Source of the DNA: an uncultured Prevotella sp.
GTDB taxonomy: Bacteria > Bacteroidota > Bacteroidia > Bacteroidales > Bacteroidaceae
Direction of reading: 5' to 3'
DNA length: 22,372 nt
Assembly (NCBI GenBank): GCA_905372445.1
Contig: CAJPPF010000020.1
Coordinates: forward strand, 1 to 22,372
Shown: piece by piece, positions 7,721 through 14,527 of the stretch
How the letters are laid out: every line of letters begins with the position of its first letter
How positions within the stretch are numbered: the stretch's first letter is position 1
Made by a program: the position numbers and the translations under genes
Notes under the pieces: generated by a model
Told to the model about the DNA's origin: nothing
The model's database searches: none
What the model saw: only the letters and a program-made list of their open reading frames with translations

Positions 7721-10225
7721 TTATTCCTTGTTTCTCCGCCTTTCGGCAAGCTGCCGGATGGCGGCTTCGATGTCGTCGCCCAGCTTCTCCGCCAGACGGT
7801 AAACCTCCACTTTTTCCGTTTCCTCGGTGGTGTACGCCAGATACTCTTCCGCGCTGACCTCCGTGGCATAGACCGCCGACTGCGTGCCGCCCAAGCCTAT
7901 CCACACCTCCTTGTAGAGCCGTGAAGGGTTGTTCGCCATGTTGATGGAGAGTATCTGCGACTTCTCCTTTTCCGTCAGTCCGAGCAACGCCTGTATCTGG
8001 TCGAACTTGTTCATATATTTCCTTTGGTCAAGCAGGATTTTACAATCCGAGTTGTTGATAATGCTCTCTTTGACCACCGGAGAACTGATAATGTCGTCCA
8101 CCTCCTGCGTCACCACGATTGCCTCGCCGTAATATTTTCTGACCGTCTTATACATATAGCGCAGATATTCAGCCATGTTCGCCGATGAGAGGGCCTTCCA
8201 AGCCTCTTCCACGATAAGCTGTTTCCGCACGCCTTTCAGCCGCCGCATCTTGTTGATGAAGGCTTCCATGATGATGATGGTCACGACGGGGAACAGTTCG
8301 CGGTTTTCTTTAATCGAATCTATCTCGAAGACGATGAACCGCTTGCCGAGCAGGTCGATGTTCTCCGTGGAGTTGAGCAGGAAATCGTAACGCCCGCCCC
8401 GGTAATACTGCCGCATGGTGGTGAGCATGTTGTCGATGTTGAAGTCGGACTTCTCCACCTTGATGTCACGCTGTGCCAGTTCCTTGCGGTAGTCGTCACG
8501 CATATACTCGTAGAAGGTGTTGAACGACGGCACGATGCTACGGTCGGATTGGATGCGCTCAATATAGGCACTCACGGCACTGCCCAGCTCGCCGCTCTCC
8601 GTCTTTGTCACCTTGTCGTCCTCCGACTTCCAGAGCGTCAGCAACAGGGTCTTGATGCTGTCCTTCTTCTCCACGTCGAAGATGTAATCGTCGGTGTAGA
8701 ACGGGTTGAAGCTGATGGGCTTATCTTCCGTGTAGGTGAAATACACACCGTCCGCTCCGCCTGTCTTGCGTCGGATCATGCCGCACAAGCCCTGATAGGA
8801 GTTTCCCGTGTCCACCAATACCACATGTGCGCCTTGCTCATAATATTGGCGCACGAGGTGGTTCATGAAGAAAGACTTGCCGCTGCCCGAAGGACCCAGC
8901 ACGAACTTGTTGCGGTTGGTCGTGATACCTCGCTTCATGGGCAGGTCGGAGATGTCAAGGTGCAGCGGTTTTCCCGTGAGCCTGTCCACCATCTTGATGC
9001 CGAAGGGCGAGAGCGAGCTGCGGTAGTTGGTTTCCTCTGTGAACAGGCACACCGCCTGTTCGATGAAGGTGTGGAAACTCTCTTCCGCCGGGAAGTCCGC
9101 CGCATTGCCGGGTATCGCCGCCCAGTAGAGTGTCGGGCAGTCGATGGTGTTGTGGCGCGGCACGCATTCCATGCTTGCCAACTGGCTGCCCACGTCGTTC
9201 TTGATATGCTTCAGTTCCTCCGCATCGTCGCTCCACGCCATGACGTTGAAGTGTGCCCGTACCGAGGTCAGTCCGTAGGAATGGGCTTCGTTCAGGTATT
9301 GGTCTATCCACTCGCGGTTGATGCTGTTGCTCCTTGAATAGCGAGATAGCGACTGCATGTTACGGGCGGACTTCTCGAACTTCTGCAAGGTTTCCTCACT
9401 GTTGTCTATCAGCACATACTGGTTGTAGATATGGTTGCAGGAGAGCAGAAGCCCCACCGGGGAGGCGAATGACAGTCGGCAGTCACTCCGGTCGGTGGAG
9501 AGCTTCTCGTAACGGGTGTCGGTAGCCACCTTGCCCGGCAGGTCTTCCGCGTCGGAGAGGGTGTGCAGACACAGGCGGTTGTCGCCGATGCGCATCTCCC
9601 TTGCCGAAAGCTCGATGTCCTGCAAGGTGGTGTCACCTTCCGGCATGAGCGAGAAGTAGCGTTCAATAAGTCCCGTCTTTCCCTCAGTACCCACAATCTC
9701 ATCGGTGGAGAGGCGGCGCAGCCTGACAAGCCCGCTGTCGTTCATGATGCGCTCGAACTGTTCGCAGGCTTCCAAGAACTTGGTCGTGGTTTCCCTGTCC
9801 AGCTCCTTCGGGATGATATGTCCCCGGCACAGCGTGCTGAAATTGCTCTGCATCCGGTTACGCTCCTTTGTTGTCTTGGTCAGGTAGAGGTAGCAGGTGT
9901 GTTTCAGGTACGGACGCTCGTTGAAGTGACGCTCGAAAGAGCGGCTTAAAAAGCTCATGTCGTCCTTCTGAAGCTCCGGTTTGTAGCGTTCCTTGATGAA
10001 CCAGTCCTGTTTGTGGACGACGGAGTAGTCCGGCAGCACCTTGATAGCCTTGCACCAGCAACTGTGTATCGCCTCGTACTCCGCACCCGTCACGGTGTAA
10101 AGTTCCGGTAGTTCCACCTCGAAAGCCACCGTGATGTCGGCGTCCTTTGAGATGATGCAGCCATGCTCCACCGCTAAAAGTGGGAACCTGTTTTCCAGTG
10201 TTGTCATTTTCGATGTATTCCTCAT
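7721..10225 (-). CDS. traG: Conjugation system ATPase TraG (VirB4-like)
   Basis: This 834-residue protein is full length for the family. It starts at ATG 10225, overlapping the traF stop by 4 nt. Walker A is GPSGSGKS at residues 444-451 (within KFVLGPSGSGKSFFMNHLVRQ). The Walker B region is QLIVEEAWKAL at about 669-679. The N-terminal domain begins TTLENRFPLLAVEHGCIISK, typical of the Bacteroides TraG subgroup. The C-terminal motor contains YGEAIVVTQEVDDIISS and an INNSDCKILLDQR segment, as in VirB4/TraC enzymes. It is expected to be a cytoplasmic, membrane-associated hexameric ATPase that powers pilus assembly and substrate translocation. Despite the name it is not the coupling protein; that role belongs to mobC in this element. 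Confidence 0.96.
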   Translation of the reverse strand: MRNTSKMTTLENRFPLLAVEHGCIISKDADITVAFEVELPELYTVTGAEYEAIHSCWCKAIKVLPDYSVVHKQDWFIKERYKPELQKDDMSFLSRSFERHFNERPYLKHTCYLYLTKTTKERNRMQSNFSTLCRGHIIPKELDRETTTKFLEACEQFERIMNDSGLVRLRRLSTDEIVGTEGKTGLIERYFSLMPEGDTTLQDIELSAREMRIGDNRLCLHTLSDAEDLPGKVATDTRYEKLSTDRSDCRLSFASPVGLLLSCNHIYNQYVLIDNSEETLQKFEKSARNMQSLSRYSRSNSINREWIDQYLNEAHSYGLTSVRAHFNVMAWSDDAEELKHIKNDVGSQLASMECVPRHNTIDCPTLYWAAIPGNAADFPAEESFHTFIEQAVCLFTEETNYRSSLSPFGIKMVDRLTGKPLHLDISDLPMKRGITTNRNKFVLGPSGSGKSFFMNHLVRQYYEQGAHVVLVDTGNSYQGLCGMIRRKTGGADGVYFTYTEDKPISFNPFYTDDYIFDVEKKDSIKTLLLTLWKSEDDKVTKTESGELGSAVSAYIERIQSDRSIVPSFNTFYEYMRDDYRKELAQRDIKVEKSDFNIDNMLTTMRQYYRGGRYDFLLNSTENIDLLGKRFIVFEIDSIKENRELFPVVTIIIMEAFINKMRRLKGVRKQLIVEEAWKALSSANMAEYLRYMYKTVRKYYGEAIVVTQEVDDIISSPVVKESIINNSDCKILLDQRKYMNKFDQIQALLGLTEKEKSQILSINMANNPSRLYKEVWIGLGGTQSAVYATEVSAEEYLAYTTEETEKVEVYRLAEKLGDDIEAAIRQLAERRRNKE

Positions 10226-10554
10226 TGTCTTTCTTCCTTTCGTTGTCGTTTGAACAGACGGGTTATCCGCCGCCGGTTGATAAGGTATCGGGGATGGCTC
10301 CGTGCCGCTCCTAATTTCATCAGCCCGTGTTCACCGTACCGGGCGTTCAGCGCGAAGGTCTGCCATACAAGGAGGGAGGACGATGCCGCGCCGAAGCCGA
10401 TACATATCCACTGGTCGATACCGACCATGTAGAGGATGACGAACAGGACGAAGAGAGCCAGCAGACCTCCGCAGAAGATGAAGAGGTACTGTGCCTTCAA
10501 GCCCTTGAACTCTACCGGACGGCCGATACCCTTGTTGATTGGGTATTCAGCCAT
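10222..10554 (-). CDS. traF: Conjugative transposon protein TraF (DUF4133, VirB3-like)
   Basis: This 110-residue protein starts at ATG 10554, 10 nt after traE. The N-terminus YPINKGIGRPVEFKGLKAQY is characteristic of DUF4133. Two adjacent membrane helices follow at about residues 24-43 and 49-70 (YLFIFCGGLLALFVLFVILYMVGI; WICIGFGAASSSLLVW), then a strongly basic tail (RRRITRLFKRQRKEERQ) that should stay in the cytoplasm. Size and topology match VirB3, which works with the VirB4 ATPase. The 4-nt overlap with traG supports that partnership. Confidence 0.92.
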   Translation of the reverse strand: MAEYPINKGIGRPVEFKGLKAQYLFIFCGGLLALFVLFVILYMVGIDQWICIGFGAASSSLLVWQTFALNARYGEHGLMKLGAARSHPRYLINRRRITRLFKRQRKEERQ

Positions 10555-10564
10555 ACATTATTTA

Positions 10565-10882
10565 TTAAAGGAAGAATGAGCGCAGGATGGTGGCGGCAAC
10601 AATCAGGAAGATGCACGCGCCGAACCACGAGGCGGCTGTCTTGCTGGTGTCGGGGTCGCCCGATGAAAACTTGCCGTACACTTTTACGCCCCCGATAAGC
10701 CCGACGACTGCACCGATGGCGTATATCAGTTTAGTTCCGGGGTCGAAATAAGAACTCACCATAGAGGTGGCTTCGTTGATGCCCGCGATGCCGTTTCCCT
10801 GCGCGAAAGCGGAGGCGGTTGCGGCGATGACAAGTGCCGCGGAGAGGATTGCTTTTCTGTTTTTCAAGATGTTCTTGTTCAT
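10565..10882 (-). CDS. traE: Conjugative transposon protein TraE (DUF4134, VirB2/pilin-like)
   Basis: This 105-residue protein starts at ATG 10882. It has a signal peptide (residues 1-28, ending ATASAFAQ) followed by two hydrophobic helices (about 51-67, KLIYAIGAVVGLIGGVKVY, and about 86-103, WFGACIFLIVAATILRSFF) joined by a polar loop with GDPDTSKTA. This is the layout of VirB2-type major pilins, and the sequence is typical of DUF4134. It probably forms the conjugative pilus or channel subunit. It is separated from traD by an unusual 201-nt gap, so it may have its own leader or an internal promoter. Confidence 0.92.
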   Translation of the reverse strand: MNKNILKNRKAILSAALVIAATASAFAQGNGIAGINEATSMVSSYFDPGTKLIYAIGAVVGLIGGVKVYGKFSSGDPDTSKTAASWFGACIFLIVAATILRSFFL

Positions 10883-10951
10883 AAACTGTTCTTGTTTTTT
10901 GCCGTCAAAAGGGTGGATGGTCCTTTGTCGGGCGGTTGATACTTTGTTTCT

Positions 10952-10969
10952 TTACTTTGGTTTTAGTGG
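10952..10969 (-). promoter_or_regulatory. Variant leader motif in the traD-traE gap
   Basis: CCACTAAAACCAAAGTAA resembles the leaders before traI and traN but lies about 70 nt upstream of traE and is not followed by a nearby start codon. Either a short gene that followed it has been lost, or it has another role in the 201-nt leader of traE. Confidence 0.4.
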
Positions 10970-11083
10970 ATGCCCGTTTGTTTCCACGGACGTGGGCGTG
11001 TCCGTTGCGGATGGGGATGCGCCTTGCGTTTCCTCGCCGCGTGGGTTGATGTCATTCTTTCATGTTCATTTCTTTTATTGTTG

Positions 11084-11812
11084 TCATACATAGTTGCGAA
11101 TGTCGAACTCCTCGATGTTGTCCGGCACGACGAACTCCTTTTCAGATTTCTTCAGCCGAATCTCGATAAGCCCCTTGATGCGGATGCCTATCTCCGAAGA
11201 GCCTTCCATCATTTTCTCGTACAACTCCGTGCCCTCCATGTCGGTGAACACCTTAGCCGCCTTTTCACGTTCCGCCTGTGTCGCGTCCGGGTTTTTGGCG
11301 GTCTTGCAGGCGTCGTCAATCTCGTCAAAGCTGCTGCCCGAAGCCCGTGGCGTGTCCGAGGCGTCCTCTTCCGGTTCGTCGTCCCCGTATCCCAGTTCCT
11401 CCGGCGGTATGCTCGTGAAGGTCTCATCGAGTTTTTCCTCCGGGACTTGTGCCGGGCGGGATGCGTTTCCCGTTTTTCCGTCGTCAAAAGTAGCCTCTTC
11501 CTCCGACAGCTCAATGCCTTTTTCAATAGTGGCGGCTTCTTGCGTCGGTATGGCAGCGGTTGTCCGGGTGGATGCCATCCTGAAACGGCTCTTGCCGATG
11601 ATGTCCGCCTTTTCCGCAGGGACTTCCTCGTGTGCCGCTATGCGTTTAGCCTCATTCCCGTCCAGTGACCGCCATAATCCGACAATGCCCTTGAAGAAGC
11701 GGACAATCCGCGTGTCCATGATGCGCTCGTAAAGGAGCAGGAACAGGAACCAGAGGTTGCAGCCGACCGATACCGCCAGCAGAATGTCTGTCATGCTGAT
11801 TGTGTAATTCAT
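11084..11812 (-). CDS. traD: Conjugative transposon protein TraD (probably DUF4122)
   Basis: This 242-residue protein uses ATG 11812, preceded by GGAAGGATAT and 16 nt after the traC stop. An in-frame ATG at 11857 would overlap traC by 29 nt and add MPEITIQYSNQKRKD, which is less likely. Residues 4-28 form a membrane helix (ISMTDILLAVSVGCNLWFLFLLLYE). The rest is hydrophilic, with an acidic low-complexity middle (EELGYGDDEPEEDASD) and a conserved-looking C-terminal part (EKAAKVFTDMEGTELYEKMMEGSSEIGIRIKGLIEIRLKK). Place in the operon and sequence type agree with TraD of CTnDOT-like elements. Function is unknown. It should be an inner-membrane anchored cytoplasmic protein. Confidence 0.85.
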   Translation of the reverse strand: MNYTISMTDILLAVSVGCNLWFLFLLLYERIMDTRIVRFFKGIVGLWRSLDGNEAKRIAAHEEVPAEKADIIGKSRFRMASTRTTAAIPTQEAATIEKGIELSEEEATFDDGKTGNASRPAQVPEEKLDETFTSIPPEELGYGDDEPEEDASDTPRASGSSFDEIDDACKTAKNPDATQAEREKAAKVFTDMEGTELYEKMMEGSSEIGIRIKGLIEIRLKKSEKEFVVPDNIEEFDIRNYV

Positions 11813-11828
11813 ATCCTTCCGTTTTTGG

Positions 11829-12182
11829 TTAGAATACTGAATTGTAATTTCGGGCATAAAGGCTCTTTATCGCATCTTCGCACTGGTTGAAGTGGTGCGT
11901 CAGCACATGGTCGATGTAAGCGGACAGCGTAAGCCGGTCATGCCCGATTACACGGGTGATACGCATGATACGCTCGTGGTACTCCGGGCGCACATACGCC
12001 ATCTTCCCCTCACGTGCCTTTACTTCCGGGTCGCGGATGAACAGGCGTTCATAGTCCTTCTCACTGCATTTGCCGCTTACCGGGACAGGCGACAGTATTT
12101 CCACACTCGCCTGCACTTGGGTAAACATACCTCCGCAGTCTTGCTGTGGTCTTTTTTCATTCGGTGTCATTTCTTTTTCCAT
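11829..12182 (-). CDS. traC: DUF3408 protein TraC
   Basis: This 117-residue protein starts at ATG 12182, 2 nt after the traB stop; a TTG two codons upstream (12188) is possible but overlaps traB. The C-terminal half (KMAYVRPEYHERIMRITRVIGHDRLTLSAYIDHVLTHHFNQCEDAI) matches DUF3408, which looks like a small ribbon-helix-helix-type DNA-binding or partition-accessory domain: a short strand with positively charged residues, then two helices. The N-terminus is likely disordered. It is homologous in its C-terminal part to the neighbouring traB product, so the pair probably arose by duplication. It probably works with the ParA-like TraA; this is inferred from the neighbourhood. Confidence 0.87.
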   Translation of the reverse strand: MEKEMTPNEKRPQQDCGGMFTQVQASVEILSPVPVSGKCSEKDYERLFIRDPEVKAREGKMAYVRPEYHERIMRITRVIGHDRLTLSAYIDHVLTHHFNQCEDAIKSLYARNYNSVF

Positions 12183-12184
12183 TT

Positions 12185-12625
12185 TCAAATCAGATCTTCA
12201 CGTTGTTTCTTGTACAGTTCGTTGATTCTCTCCTTGTGCTGTTCCAGATGCTGGCGCAGCACGGTATCCACATATCCGCCTACTGAGATTTCCCCTCCGG
12301 CGATGTCGTTCACGATTCTGAGGATCTTGCCGTGGACGTCACGGCTGATATAGACACATTGGCGGGTCTTTATCTCGTTGCGGCGCAGGAATAGCTCGTT
12401 GTAGTCCTCGTCCTGCCTTTTCCGGCGTCCACTTTCCCTCTGCGCTTTTTCCCGTGTTACGGGTTGCACAGGAGATGGTTCCGGTGCGGCGGTGTCCTCT
12501 TCGGTCGGTGCAGCTGCGGGTACTTCCTGTGCGGGGCGCAGTGTCCCGTCCTGTGTGCGCCGCCCGATGGAGGCTAACAGCAGTTCCTCGTCGATGCCTT
12601 CCGTGTTCACTTTCCTGCTGCCCAT
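12185..12625 (-). CDS. traB: DUF3408 protein TraB
   Basis: This 146-residue protein starts at ATG 12625. A GTG at 12631 that overlaps the traA stop (GTGA) is an alternative adding two residues. The N-terminus contains DEELLLASIGRR, commonly seen in these proteins, followed by a disordered Pro/Glu/Thr-rich linker (about residues 30-65). Residues about 75-140 are the DUF3408 domain (NEIKTRQCVYISRDVHGKILRIVNDIAGGEISVGGYVDTVLRQHLEQH), paralogous to that of TraC. By fold it resembles a ribbon-helix-helix protein. It may bind DNA as the partner of the ParA-like TraA, analogous to a ParB/CopG partner; that is inference. Confidence 0.88.
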   Translation of the reverse strand: MGSRKVNTEGIDEELLLASIGRRTQDGTLRPAQEVPAAAPTEEDTAAPEPSPVQPVTREKAQRESGRRKRQDEDYNELFLRRNEIKTRQCVYISRDVHGKILRIVNDIAGGEISVGGYVDTVLRQHLEQHKERINELYKKQREDLI

Positions 12626-12627
12626 GC

Positions 12628-13389
12628 TCACTGCGGTCTGATGATGTCGCTTATCTCTTCGGAAAACTCCCGGATGCCACTCCCTTTCAGCAGTGCCGTG
12701 TCCATCGGGAAGATGGTGGAGCGGAAAACGCTCTTGCGCTCTTCCGAAAGGTCACGGCGGAACTTCTTGCTGTCGGGCAAGCGGGTGGAAAGTACCGGAA
12801 AGCCCATTTCGGCTATCACTTCCTCGTAGATGCCGTACAAGTCGTTCCTCTCCCTGCCGTCCACCATCGTCCAGAACAGATGCAGCCCCTTTGTTTTCGC
12901 CTGTCCGGTAGTCATCAGCCTGTCGCGGAACATCGTGACGAATTTCAGGGTACTCTCCACGACAAAGCGGTCGGCACTCAGCGGAGTGAAAATGTAGTCC
13001 ATCTGCGAGAGCGTCTTTATCACGCCGTTGCTTCGGAGTGTGCCGGGCATGTCGAAGAACACCACGTCGGGTTTCACGTCCTCAGTGGCAATCATCCTCT
13101 CGGCATCGTCGAGGGCGTTCACCGCATTGCTTTTGACGATGGTGTAGGCGTTCTTTTTGATCCGGCGGAAATGGTCGCAAGCGAGAGCCTTGAAGTAGGT
13201 GCTGCTGTCGATAAGCCCCATTTCGTGTTCGCGCAGCCCGTGGATGCTGTGCTGCGGGTCGTCGCAGTCCACGACGGCGACATTGTAGCCTTTCACGTTG
13301 TGCAGGTAGCTGGCGGCAAGTGCCGTGACAGTGGATTTGCCGATGCCACCTTTCTGTGTTGCGAATGCAACGAAGATTTCCTTACTCAT
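12628..13389 (-). CDS. traA: ParA/MinD-family ATPase TraA
   Basis: This 253-residue protein starts at ATG 13389 with MSKEIFVAFATQKGGIGKST, the usual start for this family. A deviant Walker A KGGIGKST lies at residues 13-20, VAVVDCDDPQHS at 38-49 and DVVFFDMPGTL later, as in ParA/Soj ATPases. The frame remains open for 108 codons upstream to 13713, but that part has no recognisable domain and is not needed. It is the first gene of the tra operon, followed directly by the two DUF3408 genes. It probably positions DNA or the transfer machinery, or helps maintain the excised circle. TraA is its CTnDOT name; it is unrelated to F-plasmid pilin TraA. Confidence 0.93.
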   Translation of the reverse strand: MSKEIFVAFATQKGGIGKSTVTALAASYLHNVKGYNVAVVDCDDPQHSIHGLREHEMGLIDSSTYFKALACDHFRRIKKNAYTIVKSNAVNALDDAERMIATEDVKPDVVFFDMPGTLRSNGVIKTLSQMDYIFTPLSADRFVVESTLKFVTMFRDRLMTTGQAKTKGLHLFWTMVDGRERNDLYGIYEEVIAEMGFPVLSTRLPDSKKFRRDLSEERKSVFRSTIFPMDTALLKGSGIREFSEEISDIIRPQ

Positions 13390-13585
13390 AGTTCCATTTA
13401 TTTTAATTGTTGATGATTTGTTTTTCTGTTTCCATACGGATTTGGCTGTCGCACCATCCGCTTCCGTGACTACACACGCAGGCGGGTCGTCGCGTATCCG
13501 GTTCTGTGGTGAAGCGGTGCGTCGGACAAATGGTGATTGACGACATTGCGTCATGAAGTCATTGAATCCATACGTCACCGAATTG

Positions 13586-13605
13586 TCGGAGAACCGGGTT
13601 TCCGA
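13586..13605. repeat. Imperfect inverted repeat upstream of traA
   Basis: TCGGAGAACC faces GGTTTCCGA across a single G. It lies about 200 nt upstream of the traA start, among several TATCCG/TTTCCG repeats at 13614-13655. It could be an operator for the tra operon, but no regulator is encoded in the window to test this. Confidence 0.3.
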
Positions 13606-13785
13606 CGGTTCGGGTATCCGTTTCGGCAAGTATCCGAAGAAGCGGATTTCCGGGTATTTGAATGTTCCGTTTATCATATCTTCAAATCGTTCGTTTCTTG
13701 AATCATGCTGCAAATAAACAAGTATATTTTGGAACCTGTATCACTTCTCCGGCAAGTGGCGGCACGTTGCGCCGGTTGGCAGTCA

Positions 13786-13798
13786 TTGACCGGGTCAA
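13786..13798. repeat. Perfect 6-1-6 inverted repeat, possible operator or oriT element
   Basis: TTGACC-G-GGTCAA is a perfect inverted repeat about 30-40 nt upstream of the TAACTTTG box of the mob promoter. That is a position where a regulator could act, and it may equally be part of oriT. Confidence 0.4.
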
Positions 13799-13826
13799 GC
13801 ATCTGTCCGATACCGCTTTAAGGGCG

Positions 13827-13834
13827 TAACTTTG
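13827..13834 (+). promoter_or_regulatory. Candidate Bacteroides -7 promoter box for the mob operon
   Basis: TAACTTTG matches the Bacteroides -7 consensus TAnnTTTG exactly and points toward mobA. No good -33 TTTG is seen at the proper distance, which is common for regulated promoters. Transcription would start near 13841 and leave a leader of roughly 260 nt before mobA. Confidence 0.45.
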
Positions 13835-13894
13835 CACCCGGACAGCAGGGTTCGCCGATGACGCGCGGCCCGGAGTCCTGAAAGGTATTTTCCC

Positions 13895-13917
13895 AATCCG
13901 TCCCCTGACGGATTTTT
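13895..13917 (+). terminator. Terminator-like hairpin in the mob leader (possible attenuator)
   Basis: An 8-bp stem AATCCGTC / GACGGATT with a CCCT loop is followed by a T run (13913-13917), the form of a rho-independent terminator on the plus strand. It lies about 55 nt after the expected mob start site and about 180 nt before mobA, so it could terminate most mob transcripts unless relieved. Its stem is short, so strength is uncertain. Confidence 0.45.
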
Positions 13918-13934
13918 ATGTTCACCTGAACATA
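13917..13934. repeat. Perfect inverted repeat TATGTTCA-CC-TGAACATA
   Basis: An 8-2-8 perfect inverted repeat directly abuts the terminator-like hairpin. The size and symmetry fit a binding site for a dimeric helix-turn-helix regulator or a relaxosome protein. No ligand is known. Confidence 0.5.
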
Positions 13935-13953
13935 GCAAGATGTCTTTTCAGCC

Positions 13954-13971
13954 GCTCAAAATATTTTGAGC
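13954..13971. repeat. Perfect 18-bp palindrome GCTCAAAATATTTTGAGC
   Basis: This fully self-complementary palindrome has an AT core and lies 128 nt before mobA. It may be a relaxosome or regulator binding site within oriT. Confidence 0.55.
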
Positions 13972-14004
13972 AGCCACGAAAAGCACTTGCCCTTGCAGGG
14001 GGCG

Positions 14005-14030
14005 GGCTTTCCCTCCGAAGTCGGGAAGCC
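14005..14030. repeat. GC-rich hairpin close to mobA, candidate oriT stem
   Basis: GGCTTTCCC pairs with GGGAAGCC across the loop TCCGAAGTC, with one bulged T. It lies about 70 nt upstream of mobA and just after a CCCTTGCAGGG inverted repeat (13991-14001). Relaxases often recognise a hairpin beside the nick, so this is one of the better candidates, but the nick site cannot be read from the sequence. Confidence 0.4.
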
Positions 14031-14079
14031 TTTCAGAACTGCGGTGCTGTAATCCGAAGCGGCGGCTTATGCCGTCAAT

Positions 14080-14098
14080 CCGCTAAATCCAAAGTAAT
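14080..14098 (+). promoter_or_regulatory. Conserved leader directly before the mobA start codon
   Basis: CCGCTAAATCCAAAGTAAT abuts the mobA ATG. It is a close variant of the leaders before traI (7277-7296, minus) and traN (3302-3320, minus), and of a copy upstream of traE (10952-10969, minus). The position at start codons suggests a translation-initiation element. Confidence 0.5.
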
Positions 14099-14527
14099 AT
14101 GAAAGAGAAAAGGAAAAGCAAATCAGGGAGAAATCCCAAACTTGATCCGGCGGTGTACCGGTACACCGTCCGTTTCAACGAGGAGGAACACAACCGTTTC
14201 CTCGCCATGTTCGGAAAATCGGGTGTCTATGCACGGTCTGTTTTCCTCAAAGCGCACTTCTTCGGGCAACCGTTCAAGGTGCTGAAGGTGGACAAGACGT
14301 TGGTGGACTATTACACCAAACTGTCGGATTTTCATGCACAATTCCGTGCCGTGGGTACGAATTACAACCAAGTCGTGAAGGAACTGAGGCTGCATTTTTC
14401 AGAGAAAAAGGCGATGGCGTTGCTCTACAAATTAGAGCAACACACCGTCGAACTCGTGAAACTGAGCCGCCGGATTGTGGAACTTTCAAGGGAAATGGAG
14501 GCAAAATGGTCGCAAAAATCAGTGTAG
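14099..14527 (+). CDS. mobA: Mobilization protein MobA (relaxosome accessory)
   Basis: This 142-residue basic protein starts at ATG 14099. The N-terminal part (DPAVYRYTVRFNEEEHNRFLAMFGKSG) looks like the strand-helix-helix start of ribbon-helix-helix DNA-binding proteins. The middle (VGTNYNQVVKELR) matches the NxxNQ-type motif of MobC-like relaxosome accessory proteins. The C-terminus is helical. It should bind oriT and help the relaxase MobB open the nick region. The gene overlaps the start of mobB by 22 nt, which suggests coupled translation. MobA here follows CTnDOT naming; the relaxase is the product of mobB. Confidence 0.88.
   Translation: MKEKRKSKSGRNPKLDPAVYRYTVRFNEEEHNRFLAMFGKSGVYARSVFLKAHFFGQPFKVLKVDKTLVDYYTKLSDFHAQFRAVGTNYNQVVKELRLHFSEKKAMALLYKLEQHTVELVKLSRRIVELSREMEAKWSQKSV

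Larger units (their letters stand above)
13390..14098. other. Divergent non-coding region between tra and mob operons, probable oriT and control region
   Basis: These 709 bases separate the leftward tra operon from the rightward mob operon. They hold a candidate promoter at 13827, a terminator-like hairpin at 13895-13917 and a series of inverted repeats between 13749 and 14030. In CTnDOT-family elements the origin of transfer lies next to the mobilization genes, so oriT is probably here. No conserved protein frame was found. The traA-proximal half (13390-13713) is open in frame with traA but lacks recognisable domains. No convincing TAnnTTTG box was found on the minus strand for the tra operon. 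Confidence 0.6.

Noticed and set aside
7721..10225. traG as the coupling protein
   Set aside because: The name suggests it, but the domain order and Walker regions are VirB4-like; the VirD4-type protein with four N-terminal membrane helices is mobC.
10963..11091. A 42-codon basic frame on the minus strand after traD
   Set aside because: It is short, His/Arg/Pro-rich, has no family resemblance and no leader, so it is not listed as a gene; it is mentioned only as part of the odd traD-traE gap.
12454..13413. A 319-codon open frame on the plus strand opposite traA and traB
   Set aside because: It is antisense to well-supported genes with ParA and DUF3408 motifs, is rich in His/Arg/Val as expected of a complementary frame, and has no recognisable domain.
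13721..13732. TATATTTTGG as a second plus-strand promoter box
   Set aside because: The spacing does not fit TAnnTTTG and no -33 element is seen.
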